64,000 nucleotides of DNA from Streptomyces sp. SAJ15. GTDB taxonomy: Bacteria; Actinomycetota; Actinomycetes; Streptomycetales; Streptomycetaceae. Each line of letters opens with the position of its first letter. The first letter of the stretch is position 1. The notes beneath the pieces are model-generated. The model made no database searches and was not told the origin of the DNA. It worked only from the letters and a program-made list of their open reading frames with translations. The stretch covers positions 248,001 through 312,000 of the forward strand of contig NZ_NISY01000008.1 of the NCBI RefSeq assembly GCF_007595705.1, in the 5' to 3' direction. Shown here one piece after another: positions 1-7,927 of this stretch. A program made the position numbers and the translations under genes.

Positions 1-239
1 TACTCGTCCAGGTTGCGGTGCGCCAGCGCCTCGGCCATGGCTCGCTTGTTGTCGAAGAAGCGATAGACCGAGCCGATCGGCACGCCGGCCCGCTCGGCGA
101 CCGCGCGGGTACTCAGGTCGTCGTAACCGGTCTCGTCCAGGAGCTCGGCGCAGGCGTCGAGGATCCGACCGAGGCGTTCGGCGCTGCGTCGCTGTATCGG
201 CGCGTGACGCAGGGGCGGCTGGGGCTGCGGTGTTGACAT
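1..239 (-). CDS. TetR-family regulator, N-terminal part (cut by window edge)
   Basis: The visible 79 residues begin with ATG at 239 and hold a complete TetR-type helix-turn-helix. RILDACAELLDETGYDDLST leads into TRAVAERAGV, followed by the recognition segment GSVYRFFDNKRAMAEAL. The ligand-binding C-terminal domain lies outside the window. The gene is divergent from hmgA, and the 113-bp gap carries a perfect inverted repeat over the hmgA -10 box. A local repressor of hmgA, itself, or both is the natural inference. The ligand cannot be seen from the part present; an aromatic catabolite would fit. The family call is secure, the target is inferred. Confidence 0.88.
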   Translation of the reverse strand, partial: MSTPQPQPPLRHAPIQRRSAERLGRILDACAELLDETGYDDLSTRAVAERAGVPIGSVYRFFDNKRAMAEALAHRNLDE

Positions 240-271
240 CCCCCCATCCTGCCTGGTCGCAGAGGTACTCG

Positions 272-300
272 TTGACGCGCACCGATTCGATTCCTATGGT
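272..300 (+). promoter_or_regulatory. Candidate hmgA promoter
   Basis: TTGACG at 272-277 and TATGGT at 295-300 are 17 bp apart, which is ideal spacing for the housekeeping sigma factor. The -10 box ends 52 bp before the hmgA ATG and lies inside the left arm of the inverted repeat at 290-313. Confidence 0.55.
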
Positions 301-313
301 CTGACATAGGAAT
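290..313. promoter_or_regulatory. Inverted repeat, probable TetR operator
   Basis: ATTCCTATG (290-298) and CATAGGAAT (305-313) are perfect 9-bp arms around a 6-bp spacer. The element covers the hmgA -10 box and lies 51 bp from the divergent TetR start codon, a typical place for an operator read by a divergently encoded TetR protein. The regulator-operator pairing is inferred from position. Confidence 0.6.
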
Positions 314-352
314 GGTCCGACAGGAAACGCTGGACGACGGCGGGAGTACGCG

Positions 353-1693
353 ATGAGCGGTACGGGCACGGAGAACGAGCAGGCGAGGAAGGTGGCCGAG
401 GGGCTGACCCACCTTTCCGGATTCGGCAACGAGCACAGCAGCGAGGCCGTTCCCGGCGCGCTCCCCCTCGGCCGGAACTCACCCCAGCGGGCCCCCCTGG
501 GGCTCTACGCGGAGCAGCTCAGCGGCAGCGCGTTCACCGAGCCGCGCCACCACAACCGCCGCTCCTGGCTCTACCGCATCCGCCCCTCCGCCGCGCACCC
601 GCCCTTCACCCGCGTCGACAACGGCGCCCTCGGGGGCGCCCCCTTCACCGAGCACGCCCCCGACCCCAACCGGCTGCGCTGGAACCCGCTGCCCGACCCC
701 GCGCCGGGCACCGACTTCCTGGCCGGACTGTGGACCCTCGGCGGCAACGGCGACGCCACCCAGCGCGCCGGCATGGCCATCCACCTCTACTCCGCCAACG
801 CCTCCATGACCGACCGGGTCTTCAGCGACGCCGACGGCGAGCTGCTGATCGTCCCCGAGCGGGGCGGGCTGCTGCTGCGCACCGAGTTCGGGCTGCTGAG
901 CGTCGAGCCGGGGCGGATCGCCCTGATTCCGCGCGGGGTGCGGTTCCGGGTGGAGCTGCTGGACGCCTCCGCCCGCGGCTACGTCTGCGAGAACTACGGC
1001 CGGCCCTTCGTCCTCCCCGACCTCGGCCCGATCGGCGCCAACGGCCTGGCCAACGCGCGGGACTTCCTCGCGCCGGTGGCCGCGTACGAGGACGTGGAGG
1101 GCCCGGTCGAGGTCGTCAACAAGTTCTGCGGCAACCTGTGGTCCGCCACCTACGACCACTCCCCGCTGGACGTCGTCGCCTGGCACGGCAACTACCTCCC
1201 GTACGTCTACGACCTGCGCCGGTTCAACGTCATCGGCAGCATCAGCTACGACCACCCGGACCCGTCGATCTTCACGGTGCTCACCTCGCCGTCCGACACC
1301 CCCGGCCTCGCCGGCGTCGACTTCGTGGTCTTCGCGCCGCGCTGGCTGGTCGGCGAGGACACCTTCCGGCCGCCCTACTTCCACCGGAACGTGATGAGCG
1401 AGTACATGGGCCTGATCGAGGGCGCCTACGACGCGAAGACGGCCGGCGAGGGGGGCTTCGTGCCCGGCGGCGGCTCGCTGCACAACATGATGTCGGCGCA
1501 CGGACCGGACCGGGACACCTTCGACAAGGCGAGCGCGGCCGAGCTCGCGCCGCAGAAGATCGACGACGGGCTGGCGTTCATGTTCGAGACCCGCTGGCCG
1601 GTGACGCTCACCCGACAGGCGGCGGAGGCACCCCACCTCCAGACGGGTTACGACGACGTATGGCAGGGTCTGGAGCGCCACTTCCGTCCCTGA
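353..1693 (+). CDS. hmgA: Homogentisate 1,2-dioxygenase
   Basis: This 446-residue protein opens the aromatic ring of homogentisate to maleylacetoacetate, the ring-cleavage step of tyrosine and phenylalanine catabolism, using non-haem Fe(II) and O2 in the cytoplasm. The length is normal for the family. The N-terminal LSGFGNEHSSEA block is a family signature. The iron ligands are expected in FHRNVMSEYMG (about residues 344-354, His and Glu) and HNMMSAHGPD (about 376-386). It starts at ATG 353, just after a promoter and operator. A GntR regulator follows 51 bp downstream on the same strand and may be co-transcribed. No maleylacetoacetate isomerase or fumarylacetoacetase gene is in view, so the rest of the pathway lies elsewhere. 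Confidence 0.97.
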   Translation: MSGTGTENEQARKVAEGLTHLSGFGNEHSSEAVPGALPLGRNSPQRAPLGLYAEQLSGSAFTEPRHHNRRSWLYRIRPSAAHPPFTRVDNGALGGAPFTEHAPDPNRLRWNPLPDPAPGTDFLAGLWTLGGNGDATQRAGMAIHLYSANASMTDRVFSDADGELLIVPERGGLLLRTEFGLLSVEPGRIALIPRGVRFRVELLDASARGYVCENYGRPFVLPDLGPIGANGLANARDFLAPVAAYEDVEGPVEVVNKFCGNLWSATYDHSPLDVVAWHGNYLPYVYDLRRFNVIGSISYDHPDPSIFTVLTSPSDTPGLAGVDFVVFAPRWLVGEDTFRPPYFHRNVMSEYMGLIEGAYDAKTAGEGGFVPGGGSLHNMMSAHGPDRDTFDKASAAELAPQKIDDGLAFMFETRWPVTLTRQAAEAPHLQTGYDDVWQGLERHFRP

Positions 1694-1744
1694 GGTCCGC
1701 GCGGACGCGCGTGACCGAACCCGTCCGTGACCGGAGGCCGTTCG

Positions 1745-2497
1745 ATGACCACCTTCGCCCCCGACTCACTCGCCCTCAACCGCAAACTCCCGCTGTGGTA
1801 CCAGGTCTCGCAGTCGCTGCGCGCCTCGATACTCGGCCGCCGGCCGCACGAGCCGTTGCGACTGCCCACCGAGGACCGGCTGGCCGAGCACTACGGCGTG
1901 AGCGTGCTCACCATGCGGCAGGCGTTGAAGGAGCTGGAGGCCGAGGGGCTCATCAGCAGGCACCGACGGCGCGGAACGTTCATCGAGCCGAGCGCCCAGC
2001 GCGGCGCGCCCGTGCGGCTGCTCGGCTCGGTGGACGCGATCGTGGCCCAGCAGTCCGGCGAGCGCACCGAGATCCTGGGCCACGGTCCGGAGCCGGTCCC
2101 CGCCGAGCTCGCCGAGTACTTCCCGGACCTGGAGGAGGCCGTCGCCTATCGGCGACTGCGCTCCGACGAGCGCGGCGGCGAGCCCACCAACTGGGCGGAG
2201 AACCTGGTGCGCCCGGAAATCGCCGAGCGCGTCGACCTCGCGGACCTGGCCCGCTGGCCCATGACCAAGGTGCTGCGCGACGCGGTCGGGGTGCGGATCA
2301 GCCGCATCACCGACACCGTCGAGGCGCGGCTCGCGGATCCCGAGACCGCCCGCCTCCTCGACGTCCCGCTCCTCAGCCCGATCCTCCACTACACCGGCGT
2401 GACCTACGACGAGAGCGGCCGGGTGGTGGACGTGGCGCGGATCCGTTACCGGGGGGACCGGTTCTCGTTCACGGTGACGGTGGACGCCCACAACTGA
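1745..2497 (+). CDS. GntR-family regulator with UTRA domain
   Basis: This 250-residue HutC-type regulator has an N-terminal winged helix (about residues 10-75: PLWYQVSQSL, LPTEDRLAEHYGVSVLTMRQ, ALKELEAEGLI) and a C-terminal UTRA effector domain (about 90-245). I chose ATG 1745 because GGAGG lies 7 nt upstream; the in-frame GTG at 1727 has no such site. It follows hmgA by 51 bp on the same strand, so it may be co-transcribed and may respond to an aromatic intermediate, but the effector is unknown. The gene is followed at once by a run of 7-bp repeats that overlaps its stop codon. Confidence 0.9.
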   Translation: MTTFAPDSLALNRKLPLWYQVSQSLRASILGRRPHEPLRLPTEDRLAEHYGVSVLTMRQALKELEAEGLISRHRRRGTFIEPSAQRGAPVRLLGSVDAIVAQQSGERTEILGHGPEPVPAELAEYFPDLEEAVAYRRLRSDERGGEPTNWAENLVRPEIAERVDLADLARWPMTKVLRDAVGVRISRITDTVEARLADPETARLLDVPLLSPILHYTGVTYDESGRVVDVARIRYRGDRFSFTVTVDAHN

Positions 2498-2537
2498 CGA
2501 CGGACGACGGACGACGGACGACGGACGCCGGACGCCG
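2496..2537. repeat. Six tandem 7-bp repeats
   Basis: Four GACGACG units are followed by two GACGCCG units, starting within the stop codon of the GntR gene. The array is short and simple and may vary in copy number between strains. No function is evident. Confidence 0.85.
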
Positions 2538-2608
2538 GATGTCGGCCGAAGCGGCCGGAAGGAGGGCCGCCGGGCCGGTGGCCCCACCGACGACGGCTGA
2601 TACGAAGA

Positions 2609-2630
2609 CGGCCGGCCCCGGGGCCGGCCG
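2609..2630. terminator. Perfect 22-bp GC palindrome after the GntR gene
   Basis: Two 11-bp arms meet without a loop (CGGCCGGCCCC and its complement). It lies 112 bp past the GntR stop, between convergent genes, and could end transcription from either side. There is no T-tract. Confidence 0.4.
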
Positions 2631-2715
2631 AGTGACCGACCTCCGTGCTGGACCATCAGGTGGCCGGTCCGGACGGACGGTTCGCGCGTTGCCACGGCCG
2701 CGTTCGAAGATTGAA

Positions 2716-2733
2716 ACGTGATGATGATCACGT
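2716..2733. promoter_or_regulatory. Palindrome ACGTGAT-gatg-ATCACGT
   Basis: This is an 18-bp perfect inverted repeat (7-bp arms, 4-bp spacer) in a locally AT-richer stretch between the convergent GntR gene and a small unknown gene. It looks like a protein-binding site rather than a terminator. No promoter that it would control is obvious. Confidence 0.35.
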
Positions 2734-2840
2734 GATACGCGGCGAGCGCGGATGACCGGTGGGAGCGGGACCGGCTCCACCACGCTCAGCGGATCGACGC
2801 GAAAGGCGGGATCAGCGGAGCGACGGGCGTCGGGCGGAAA

Positions 2841-3104
2841 TCAGCCCCGATTGCCGAACAGCGAGCGGCGCAGCCGGCGCAGCGGCGCGAACAGGGACAC
2901 CCTGGCCCCCCGGCTCTCACCGATGCGTGCGTGGTCGCGAGCGGTCAGCTCTCGCATGAGCACCGTCGCGCCCTCGGCGTCCCGCTGGGAGACGGCAGGG
3001 CCGCCCAGCACCGCGAGATGGCGGTCGAGCCGCGCGCTGGTCGCGCTGCTCCCGCAGTTGATGGCAGGCACCCGTGGCCTGCTCCGAACCGTTATCTGCT
3101 CCAT
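2841..3104 (-). CDS. Small conserved-looking protein of unknown function
   Basis: This ORF encodes 87 residues starting MEQITVRSRPRVPAINCGSS. It is basic, with one cysteine, and ends in an Arg/Leu-rich stretch (LFAPLRRLRRSLFGNRG) that could form an amphipathic helix. I chose the internal ATG at 3104 because GGGGAG lies about 5 nt upstream in the coding direction; the longer ORF to 3185 adds a region that looks like promoter. There is no signal peptide or membrane segment. I recall similar small proteins in Streptomyces genomes but cannot assign a role. The gene stands alone between the GntR gene and the kinase. Confidence 0.6.
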   Translation of the reverse strand: MEQITVRSRPRVPAINCGSSATSARLDRHLAVLGGPAVSQRDAEGATVLMRELTARDHARIGESRGARVSLFAPLRRLRRSLFGNRG

Positions 3105-3141
3105 GACACTCCCCACCCGTACGAGGGCACCCGCCCCGGGC

Positions 3142-3170
3142 AGAGTAACCCTACCTCCCCCGAACGTCAC
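3142..3170 (-). promoter_or_regulatory. Candidate promoter for the small gene at 2841-3104
   Basis: Read on the minus strand, GTGACG (3170-3165) and TACTCT (3147-3142) are 17 bp apart, and the -10 lies 37 bp before the chosen ATG. The -35 is weak, so this is tentative. Confidence 0.35.
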
Positions 3171-3629
3171 CCGCGCATCCCCCACCGTGGATTCACCTAT
3201 CCGTCAAGGGCGTTGACAGACCGCCACCGAACACTCCGCCGATCGGCTCGCCGACCTGGCCCGAACGGCCCGCGCCGGACTCCCCGACATTCGGGCAAAG
3301 GGCCGACAGGGGGACGTATTTCCCATTGGGGCGGCGACACGCGGGGCACCCGGGCCGCTCGGACACCCCGGCCCGGCGGCCGCCTCCCGCGCGGCTTCGT
3401 CGGGTGGCCCGGCCTCTCCCTCGGACCGCGCGCGAGCGTCGCACCGGGCGCGCGGACCCACCGCGCGCGCCGCCGTCGACCGCTCCGTACGACACACCGG
3501 GCCTCCCCCGTCACCGGGGCGACCCGGGCGCCGGCGGCGGGTGGTGGATTGGCGTTCAAGGGGGCGGCAAGAACGCTCTGTTGAGGTACATTCACCCCGA
3601 ATCGGGTCGGCGCGGGAGGGGGCTCGGCC
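3171..3629. other. Gene-free interval upstream of the kinase
   Basis: The ORFs that cross this stretch are GC-driven and resemble no family. The last 90 bp before the kinase ATG are less GC-rich and probably hold its promoter and ribosome binding site (GGGAGGGGGC). I see no clear -35/-10 pair. Confidence 0.5.
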
Positions 3630-5294
3630 ATGAGTGAAGGTCCCGCCAGGAACGCCGGTCCCGGCGACGGCCGGCTGGTGGCCCACCGCTACCGGCTCAT
3701 CCGCGAACTGGGCCACGGCGGCATGGGAGTGGTCTGGCAGGCGCGCGACGAGGCGCTCGGCCGTGAGGTCGCGATCAAAGAGGTGCGCGCCCCGGTCGGG
3801 CTCAACGACTCCGAGGTGCGGCTGCTCTACGCCCGGCTGGAGCGCGAGGGGCGGGCGGCGGCCCGGATCTCCCACCGCAATGTCGTGACGGTGTACGACG
3901 TGGTGGTCGAGGCCGGGTGCCCGTGGATCGTCATGGAGCTGGTGCGCGGGCTGTCGCTGGCGGACCTGCTGGACGCGGAGGGCCCGCTGCCGCCCGCGCG
4001 GGCCGCGCACATCGGGGCCGAGGTGTTGGCCGCGCTGCGCGCCGCGCACGAGTCGGGGGTGCTGCACCGGGATGTGAAGCCCGGCAACGTCCTGGTGGGC
4101 AACGACGGCCGGGTGGTCCTGACCGACTTCGGCATCGCGCTGGTCACCGGCGCCTCGACGCTGACGCTCCCCGGCGAGCTGGTCGGCTCCCCGGAGTTCC
4201 TCGCGCCGGAGCGCGCCCTGGGCCGGCCGCCGGGCCCGGCCTCGGACCTGTGGTCGCTGGGCGTGCTGCTGTACGCGGCGGTCGAGGGCCACTCCCCGTT
4301 CCGTCAGGACACCCCGCTGAGCACGCTGCGCGCCGTGGTCGACGAGGAGTTACCACCACCGCGCCGCGCGGGGCCGCTCGGTCCGGTGTTGGACGGGCTG
4401 TTGCGCAAGGACCCGGAGCGGCGGACGGACGCGGCGGAGACGGAACGGATGCTGCGGCTGGTGGCCGCCGGGGGCACCCCGCGCGGGGCCGCGACGGACG
4501 TCGCCGGGCACACCGCCCCCACGGTCGTCGTCCCGCCGCCCGAACCCCGGCCGCCCGAGGAGCCGCACGGCCGGCCCGCGTACGCGACACCGCCGTCGAC
4601 CCCCGTGCCGTACCCCGGGTCCGGTCCCGCCCCGGTGGGTGATCCGGACGCCGGGCGGAGGCGGCGGGCCGCCGTCGTCCTGACGGTGGGGGCGCTGTTG
4701 GCCGCGCTCGCGGTGGGCGGGCTCGCCTGGGCCGCCCTGCACGACGGCGGCTCGGAGGGGGGCGGGAACAGCGGAGGGTCCGGGGCCACCAGCCCGACGG
4801 TGAACGGCGGGGCCGCCACCTCGGACGACGGCCAGGGCTCCGACATCGGCGGGCGCACCGACACCGGGGGCGGTCCAGGCGGCGCCACCCGGAGCGACGG
4901 CTCGCCGGGCGGCGGCCAGAGCCCCGACGAGACGGGCGACGAGAGCGGCGACGACGACGGCTCCGCCTCCCCGACACCGACCACCGTCTCCCCCACCCCC
5001 GCCCCCACCACGACCTCCGCGACGCCCACCCCCACCCCTTCGACCCCCTCGACCTCCACGACGTCCTCGGCCTCCTGGAGTTCCTCTCTCTCTTCTTCCC
5101 CGTCGACGTCCGCCACGCCTTCGCGCACCCCCTCGCCGTCCACCTACTCCGCCACCTACTCCGCCACCGCCTCCGCCCCCGCCTCCACGGGGGCGTCGTA
5201 CGTCACGGTGAGGTTCGCGGTCGGCCCGGCCCCGACCGCGGTGGTCTCCCGCCGGGTCGCGGGCGGCGCGGCCGCGGCCCGCTCCCTGCCCTGA
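3630..5294 (+). CDS. Transmembrane Ser/Thr protein kinase with TTA codon
   Basis: This 554-residue Hanks-type kinase has its domain at about residues 20-270. It shows a Gly-rich loop (GHGGMGVVW), VAIKEV with the ATP-anchoring Lys, the catalytic loop HRDVKPGNV (about 146-154), DFG (about 167) and the SPEFLAPE activation segment. A short proline-rich juxtamembrane stretch leads to one membrane helix (about 347-370). The outer part (371-554) is Gly/Ser/Thr/Pro-rich low complexity, with no PASTA repeats, so the ligand is unclear and the tail may be O-glycosylated. Codon 241 (4350-4352) is TTA, suggesting bldA-dependent translation. A terminator follows directly, convergent with the lipase. Confidence 0.93.
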   Translation: MSEGPARNAGPGDGRLVAHRYRLIRELGHGGMGVVWQARDEALGREVAIKEVRAPVGLNDSEVRLLYARLEREGRAAARISHRNVVTVYDVVVEAGCPWIVMELVRGLSLADLLDAEGPLPPARAAHIGAEVLAALRAAHESGVLHRDVKPGNVLVGNDGRVVLTDFGIALVTGASTLTLPGELVGSPEFLAPERALGRPPGPASDLWSLGVLLYAAVEGHSPFRQDTPLSTLRAVVDEELPPPRRAGPLGPVLDGLLRKDPERRTDAAETERMLRLVAAGGTPRGAATDVAGHTAPTVVVPPPEPRPPEEPHGRPAYATPPSTPVPYPGSGPAPVGDPDAGRRRRAAVVLTVGALLAALAVGGLAWAALHDGGSEGGGNSGGSGATSPTVNGGAATSDDGQGSDIGGRTDTGGGPGGATRSDGSPGGGQSPDETGDESGDDDGSASPTPTTVSPTPAPTTTSATPTPTPSTPSTSTTSSASWSSSLSSSPSTSATPSRTPSPSTYSATYSATASAPASTGASYVTVRFAVGPAPTAVVSRRVAGGAAAARSLP

Positions 5295-5304
5295 CAGACG
5301 CACG

Positions 5305-5330
5305 GAGGCCCCGCCATCGGGCGGGGCCTC
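5305..5330. terminator. Bidirectional terminator between kinase and lipase
   Basis: The arms GAGGCCCCGCC (5305-5315) and GGCGGGGCCTC (5320-5330) form an 11-bp perfect stem with a 4-nt loop, 10 bp after the kinase stop and 33 bp before the end of the convergent lipase gene. Confidence 0.8.
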
Positions 5331-5363
5331 GTCAGGTCGGGCTCCTCGTGTGGGGTGGAGGGC

Positions 5364-6215
5364 TCAGGCGGCTGAGCGGAAGACGGAGTGGTAACCACCG
5401 GACTGGCCGGCGGCTGTGGGGTGGTAGGACTCGCCGATGTTGAGCCAGTTCACGCTGTGCAGCCAGGAGTCGCCGGAGCAGATCTCATGGCCGCCGAAGG
5501 CCGGGGTGACGTCGCCGAAGGTGAAGCCGTGGTCGGCGGCGCGCTTGGCGGTGGTGGAGTTGAGCAGGTCCGCGGCGTCGTTGATCGCCGCCCGCACCCG
5601 CTCGCTGAGGCCGCTGGTGCAGGACCCGTTGAGCTTGTAGAAGCGGGGGTAGCCGAGGACGACGACCCGGGCGGCCGGCGACCTGGCGCTGATGGCGGAG
5701 TACACCTTGTCCAGCTTGCCGGGCAGGGTGTTGGTGACATAGGCGCGCGCCTCGGCGATCCGGTTGAGGCAGGTGCTCTCGGAGTTGAGGACGCAGGTGG
5801 TCATGGTGTCGGCGAAGCCGGCGTCGTTGCCGCCGATGGTGATGCTGACCAGGCCGGTGCCGGAGTTGAGCGGCCCGAGCTGCTTGGCCAGCACATCGTC
5901 GGTGCGGGCGCCGGAGCAGGCGGTGAAGGAGAAGCTGCTGGGGGCGTTGGCGTTGGCCCACAGCCGCGGATACGCCTTGGTGCTGCGCTTGCAGTCGCCG
6001 CTGGAGCTCTCGTAGCCGCCGGCGCCGACGCCGGAGGAGTAGGAGTCGCCGAGCGCCACATAGGCGGTCCCGGCGGCGCCGGTATGCGCGACTCCGCCGC
6101 CTGGCGCGGACGGTGTCGCGCCGTCAGCGGCGTGTGCCGCCGACGCCCCGGCGAGGGTGAGGACGGCGGCTAAGGCGAGGGAACGGATGCCGGTCAAGGA
6201 GCGGAACAGTCTCAT
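5364..6215 (-). CDS. Secreted SGNH/GDSL lipase-esterase with TTA codon
   Basis: This 283-residue extracellular ester hydrolase of the SGNH fold resembles the S. rimosus lipase and SCO1725 type, from memory. A signal peptide (about residues 1-30, ending ASAAHAA) precedes block I, YVALGDSYSSG, with nucleophile Ser58. The oxyanion block is ITIGGNDAGF, and the catalytic His is in SYHPTAAGQ near the C-terminus. Several cysteines (GDCK, FTACSG, TTCV, STCL, GSCTSG, EICSG) fit the disulfides of this group. ATG 6215 is used because GGGGGAGG lies about 5 nt upstream; the ORF extension to 6317 would bury the signal peptide. Codon 15 is TTA (6173-6171), inside the signal peptide, a position typical of bldA-controlled genes. 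Confidence 0.93.
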   Translation of the reverse strand: MRLFRSLTGIRSLALAAVLTLAGASAAHAADGATPSAPGGGVAHTGAAGTAYVALGDSYSSGVGAGGYESSSGDCKRSTKAYPRLWANANAPSSFSFTACSGARTDDVLAKQLGPLNSGTGLVSITIGGNDAGFADTMTTCVLNSESTCLNRIAEARAYVTNTLPGKLDKVYSAISARSPAARVVVLGYPRFYKLNGSCTSGLSERVRAAINDAADLLNSTTAKRAADHGFTFGDVTPAFGGHEICSGDSWLHSVNWLNIGESYHPTAAGQSGGYHSVFRSAA

Positions 6216-6326
6216 CGAACCTCCCCCGGCAGGGTCTCTGCCGGATGCGTTGCTGGGCGGCCGCCCCCGGGTGAGGGGCGCCCCGCCATGGGCTGTCGGC
6301 CACGCCGCCGCGATCATCGGCGAGGG

Positions 6327-6344
6327 ATGACATGTCTATGTCAT
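6327..6344. promoter_or_regulatory. Palindrome ATGACAT-gtct-ATGTCAT between lipase and protease genes
   Basis: This perfect 7-bp inverted repeat sits in the 306-bp divergent region between the SGNH lipase and the subtilisin, 112 bp from the first start and 178 bp from the second. The region is AT-richer than its surroundings and otherwise empty. A shared operator for two secreted hydrolases is plausible but unproven. Confidence 0.45.
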
Positions 6345-6521
6345 GCCGCTCAACCCATTGCTCTATGCGCGACGATGCGAAATCTTTTTCACACCGGGCG
6401 GTGCGCGCGAAGCGTCCGGCGACGCGGAGCGCACGCCCCCGGCGGCGCGCACGGATTCCGTGCGCGGCCCCCCACTCGCGCGTGCACCACGACGCGCCAC
6501 CGACCGAGGAGGCCCCTCGCG

Positions 6522-7757
6522 ATGGCAGTGATGCGTAAGACCGAGAACCACCAGCCCACTCGACACCCTCGTACGAGGCTGACCGCGGCGACCGTCGCCA
6601 CCGCGGCCGCCACCGTGCTCTGCGTCACCGCGCTCCCCGCGGACGCGGCACCGGCCGAAGGAACGGTCATCGGCGCCCACTCCCCCGACGCCGTCAAGGG
6701 CAGTTACATCGTCACGTTCACCAAGGGCTCCGGCCTGAAGGCCGGCTCCGCCGCCGGCAATCGGTTCATGGCGGAGCACGGCGGCACCGTCCGGTACACC
6801 TACCGGACCGTCCTCAACGGCTACGCGGTCAGGCTCAGCGAGCCCCAGGCCCGCCGGTTGGCCGCCGACCCGGCCGTCGACCAGGTCGTCCAGGACGTCC
6901 GGGTCTCGCTGGCCGCGACCCAGACCAACCCCCCGTCCTGGGGCCTGGACCGGATCGACCAGGCCGGCCTGCCGCTGGACAGGAAGTACACCTACCCGGA
7001 CAGCGCGGGCGCCGGGACGACGGTCTTCGTCATCGACACCGGCGTCCGGGTGAGCCACGGCGACTTCGGCGGACGGGCCGTCAACGGCTACGACGCGGTG
7101 GACAACGACAACGTGGCCCAGGACGGCAACGGCCACGGCACGCACGTGGCCTCGACGGCCGCCGGGACCCACTACGGCGTCGCCAAGAAGGCCAAGGTGG
7201 TGGCGGTCCGGGTGCTCAACAACAGCGGCTCCGGAACCACGGCGGGCGTGGTCGCGGGCATCGACTGGGTGGCCCGGAACCGCAGCGGTCCCTCGGTCGC
7301 CAACATGTCGCTGGGCGGCGGCGCCAGCACCGCGCTGGACAACGCCGTCAAGAACGCCATCGCCGGCGGCGTGGTCTTCGCGGTGGCGGCCGGCAACTCC
7401 AACGCGAACGCCGGCAACTACTCGCCGGCCCGGGTGCCCGAGGCGATCACCGTGGGCTCCACCACCAACACCGACGCGCGCTCCAGCTTCTCCAACCACG
7501 GCTCCCGGCTCGACCTGTTCGCGCCCGGCTCCGGCATCACCGCGGGCTGGAACACCTCGGACAACGCCACCAACACCATCTCCGGCACCTCCATGGCCAC
7601 TCCGCACGTGGCCGGCGCGGCCGCCGTCTACCTCGCGGGCCACCCCTCGGACACCCCCGCTCAGGTCGCCACCGCGCTGACCAACGGGGCGACACAGGGG
7701 AAGGTCACGAACCCCGGCTCCGGTTCGCCCAACCGGCTGCTGAAGATCGTTCCGTAG
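6522..7757 (+). CDS. Secreted subtilisin-like serine protease (S8, proteinase K type)
   Basis: This 411-residue pre-pro-protease has a signal peptide (about residues 1-40), an I9 propeptide starting near GSYIVTFTKGSG (about 60-130), then the S8 domain. The triad is Asp172 (FVIDTGVRVSHGDF), His205 (GNGHGTHVA) and Ser357 (SGTSMATPHVAG). There is no C-terminal P-domain or PPC domain; the protein ends shortly after the catalytic fold (LLKIVP), matching the plain aqualysin/proteinase K layout. AGGAGG 9 nt upstream supports ATG 6522. A long hairpin follows the stop. The subtilisin inhibitor encoded near 49.6 kb could in principle act on such enzymes. Confidence 0.94.
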   Translation: MAVMRKTENHQPTRHPRTRLTAATVATAAATVLCVTALPADAAPAEGTVIGAHSPDAVKGSYIVTFTKGSGLKAGSAAGNRFMAEHGGTVRYTYRTVLNGYAVRLSEPQARRLAADPAVDQVVQDVRVSLAATQTNPPSWGLDRIDQAGLPLDRKYTYPDSAGAGTTVFVIDTGVRVSHGDFGGRAVNGYDAVDNDNVAQDGNGHGTHVASTAAGTHYGVAKKAKVVAVRVLNNSGSGTTAGVVAGIDWVARNRSGPSVANMSLGGGASTALDNAVKNAIAGGVVFAVAAGNSNANAGNYSPARVPEAITVGSTTNTDARSSFSNHGSRLDLFAPGSGITAGWNTSDNATNTISGTSMATPHVAGAAAVYLAGHPSDTPAQVATALTNGATQGKVTNPGSGSPNRLLKIVP

Positions 7758-7781
7758 CGCTCCGACGCATTACCCGAAACG

Positions 7782-7836
7782 GTGCGACGAGCCACGACAC
7801 ATCGGCAACTCCCGCCCCATCGTGGCTCGTTCGCAC
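7782..7836 (+). terminator. Long hairpin after the protease gene
   Basis: GTGCGACGAGCCACGA (7782-7797) pairs with 7820-7836, giving a 16-bp stem with one bulged T and a 22-nt loop. It starts 25 bp after the protease stop. Confidence 0.7.
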
Positions 7837-7927
7837 ATTCATCGGCAGCTTCGGCGTCTTGACGGGCATCCGCCCGCTGCGCGACATTGAAGCCCGGCAT
7901 CCGGCGCTTCGGGGGGCAAAGTCGCCA

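Noticed and set aside
479..1681. 400-codon open frame antisense to hmgA
   Set aside because: It is the mirror of a well-supported gene; the translation is Val/Gly/Arg-rich without family motifs, as usual for antisense frames at this GC.
730..2721. 663-codon plus frame across hmgA and the GntR gene
   Set aside because: It is in the wrong frame for both real genes and is almost pure Arg/Pro/Gly.
3204..4292. 362-codon minus frame overlapping the kinase and its upstream gap
   Set aside because: It mostly mirrors the kinase gene; the part in the gap resembles no protein and has no good start.
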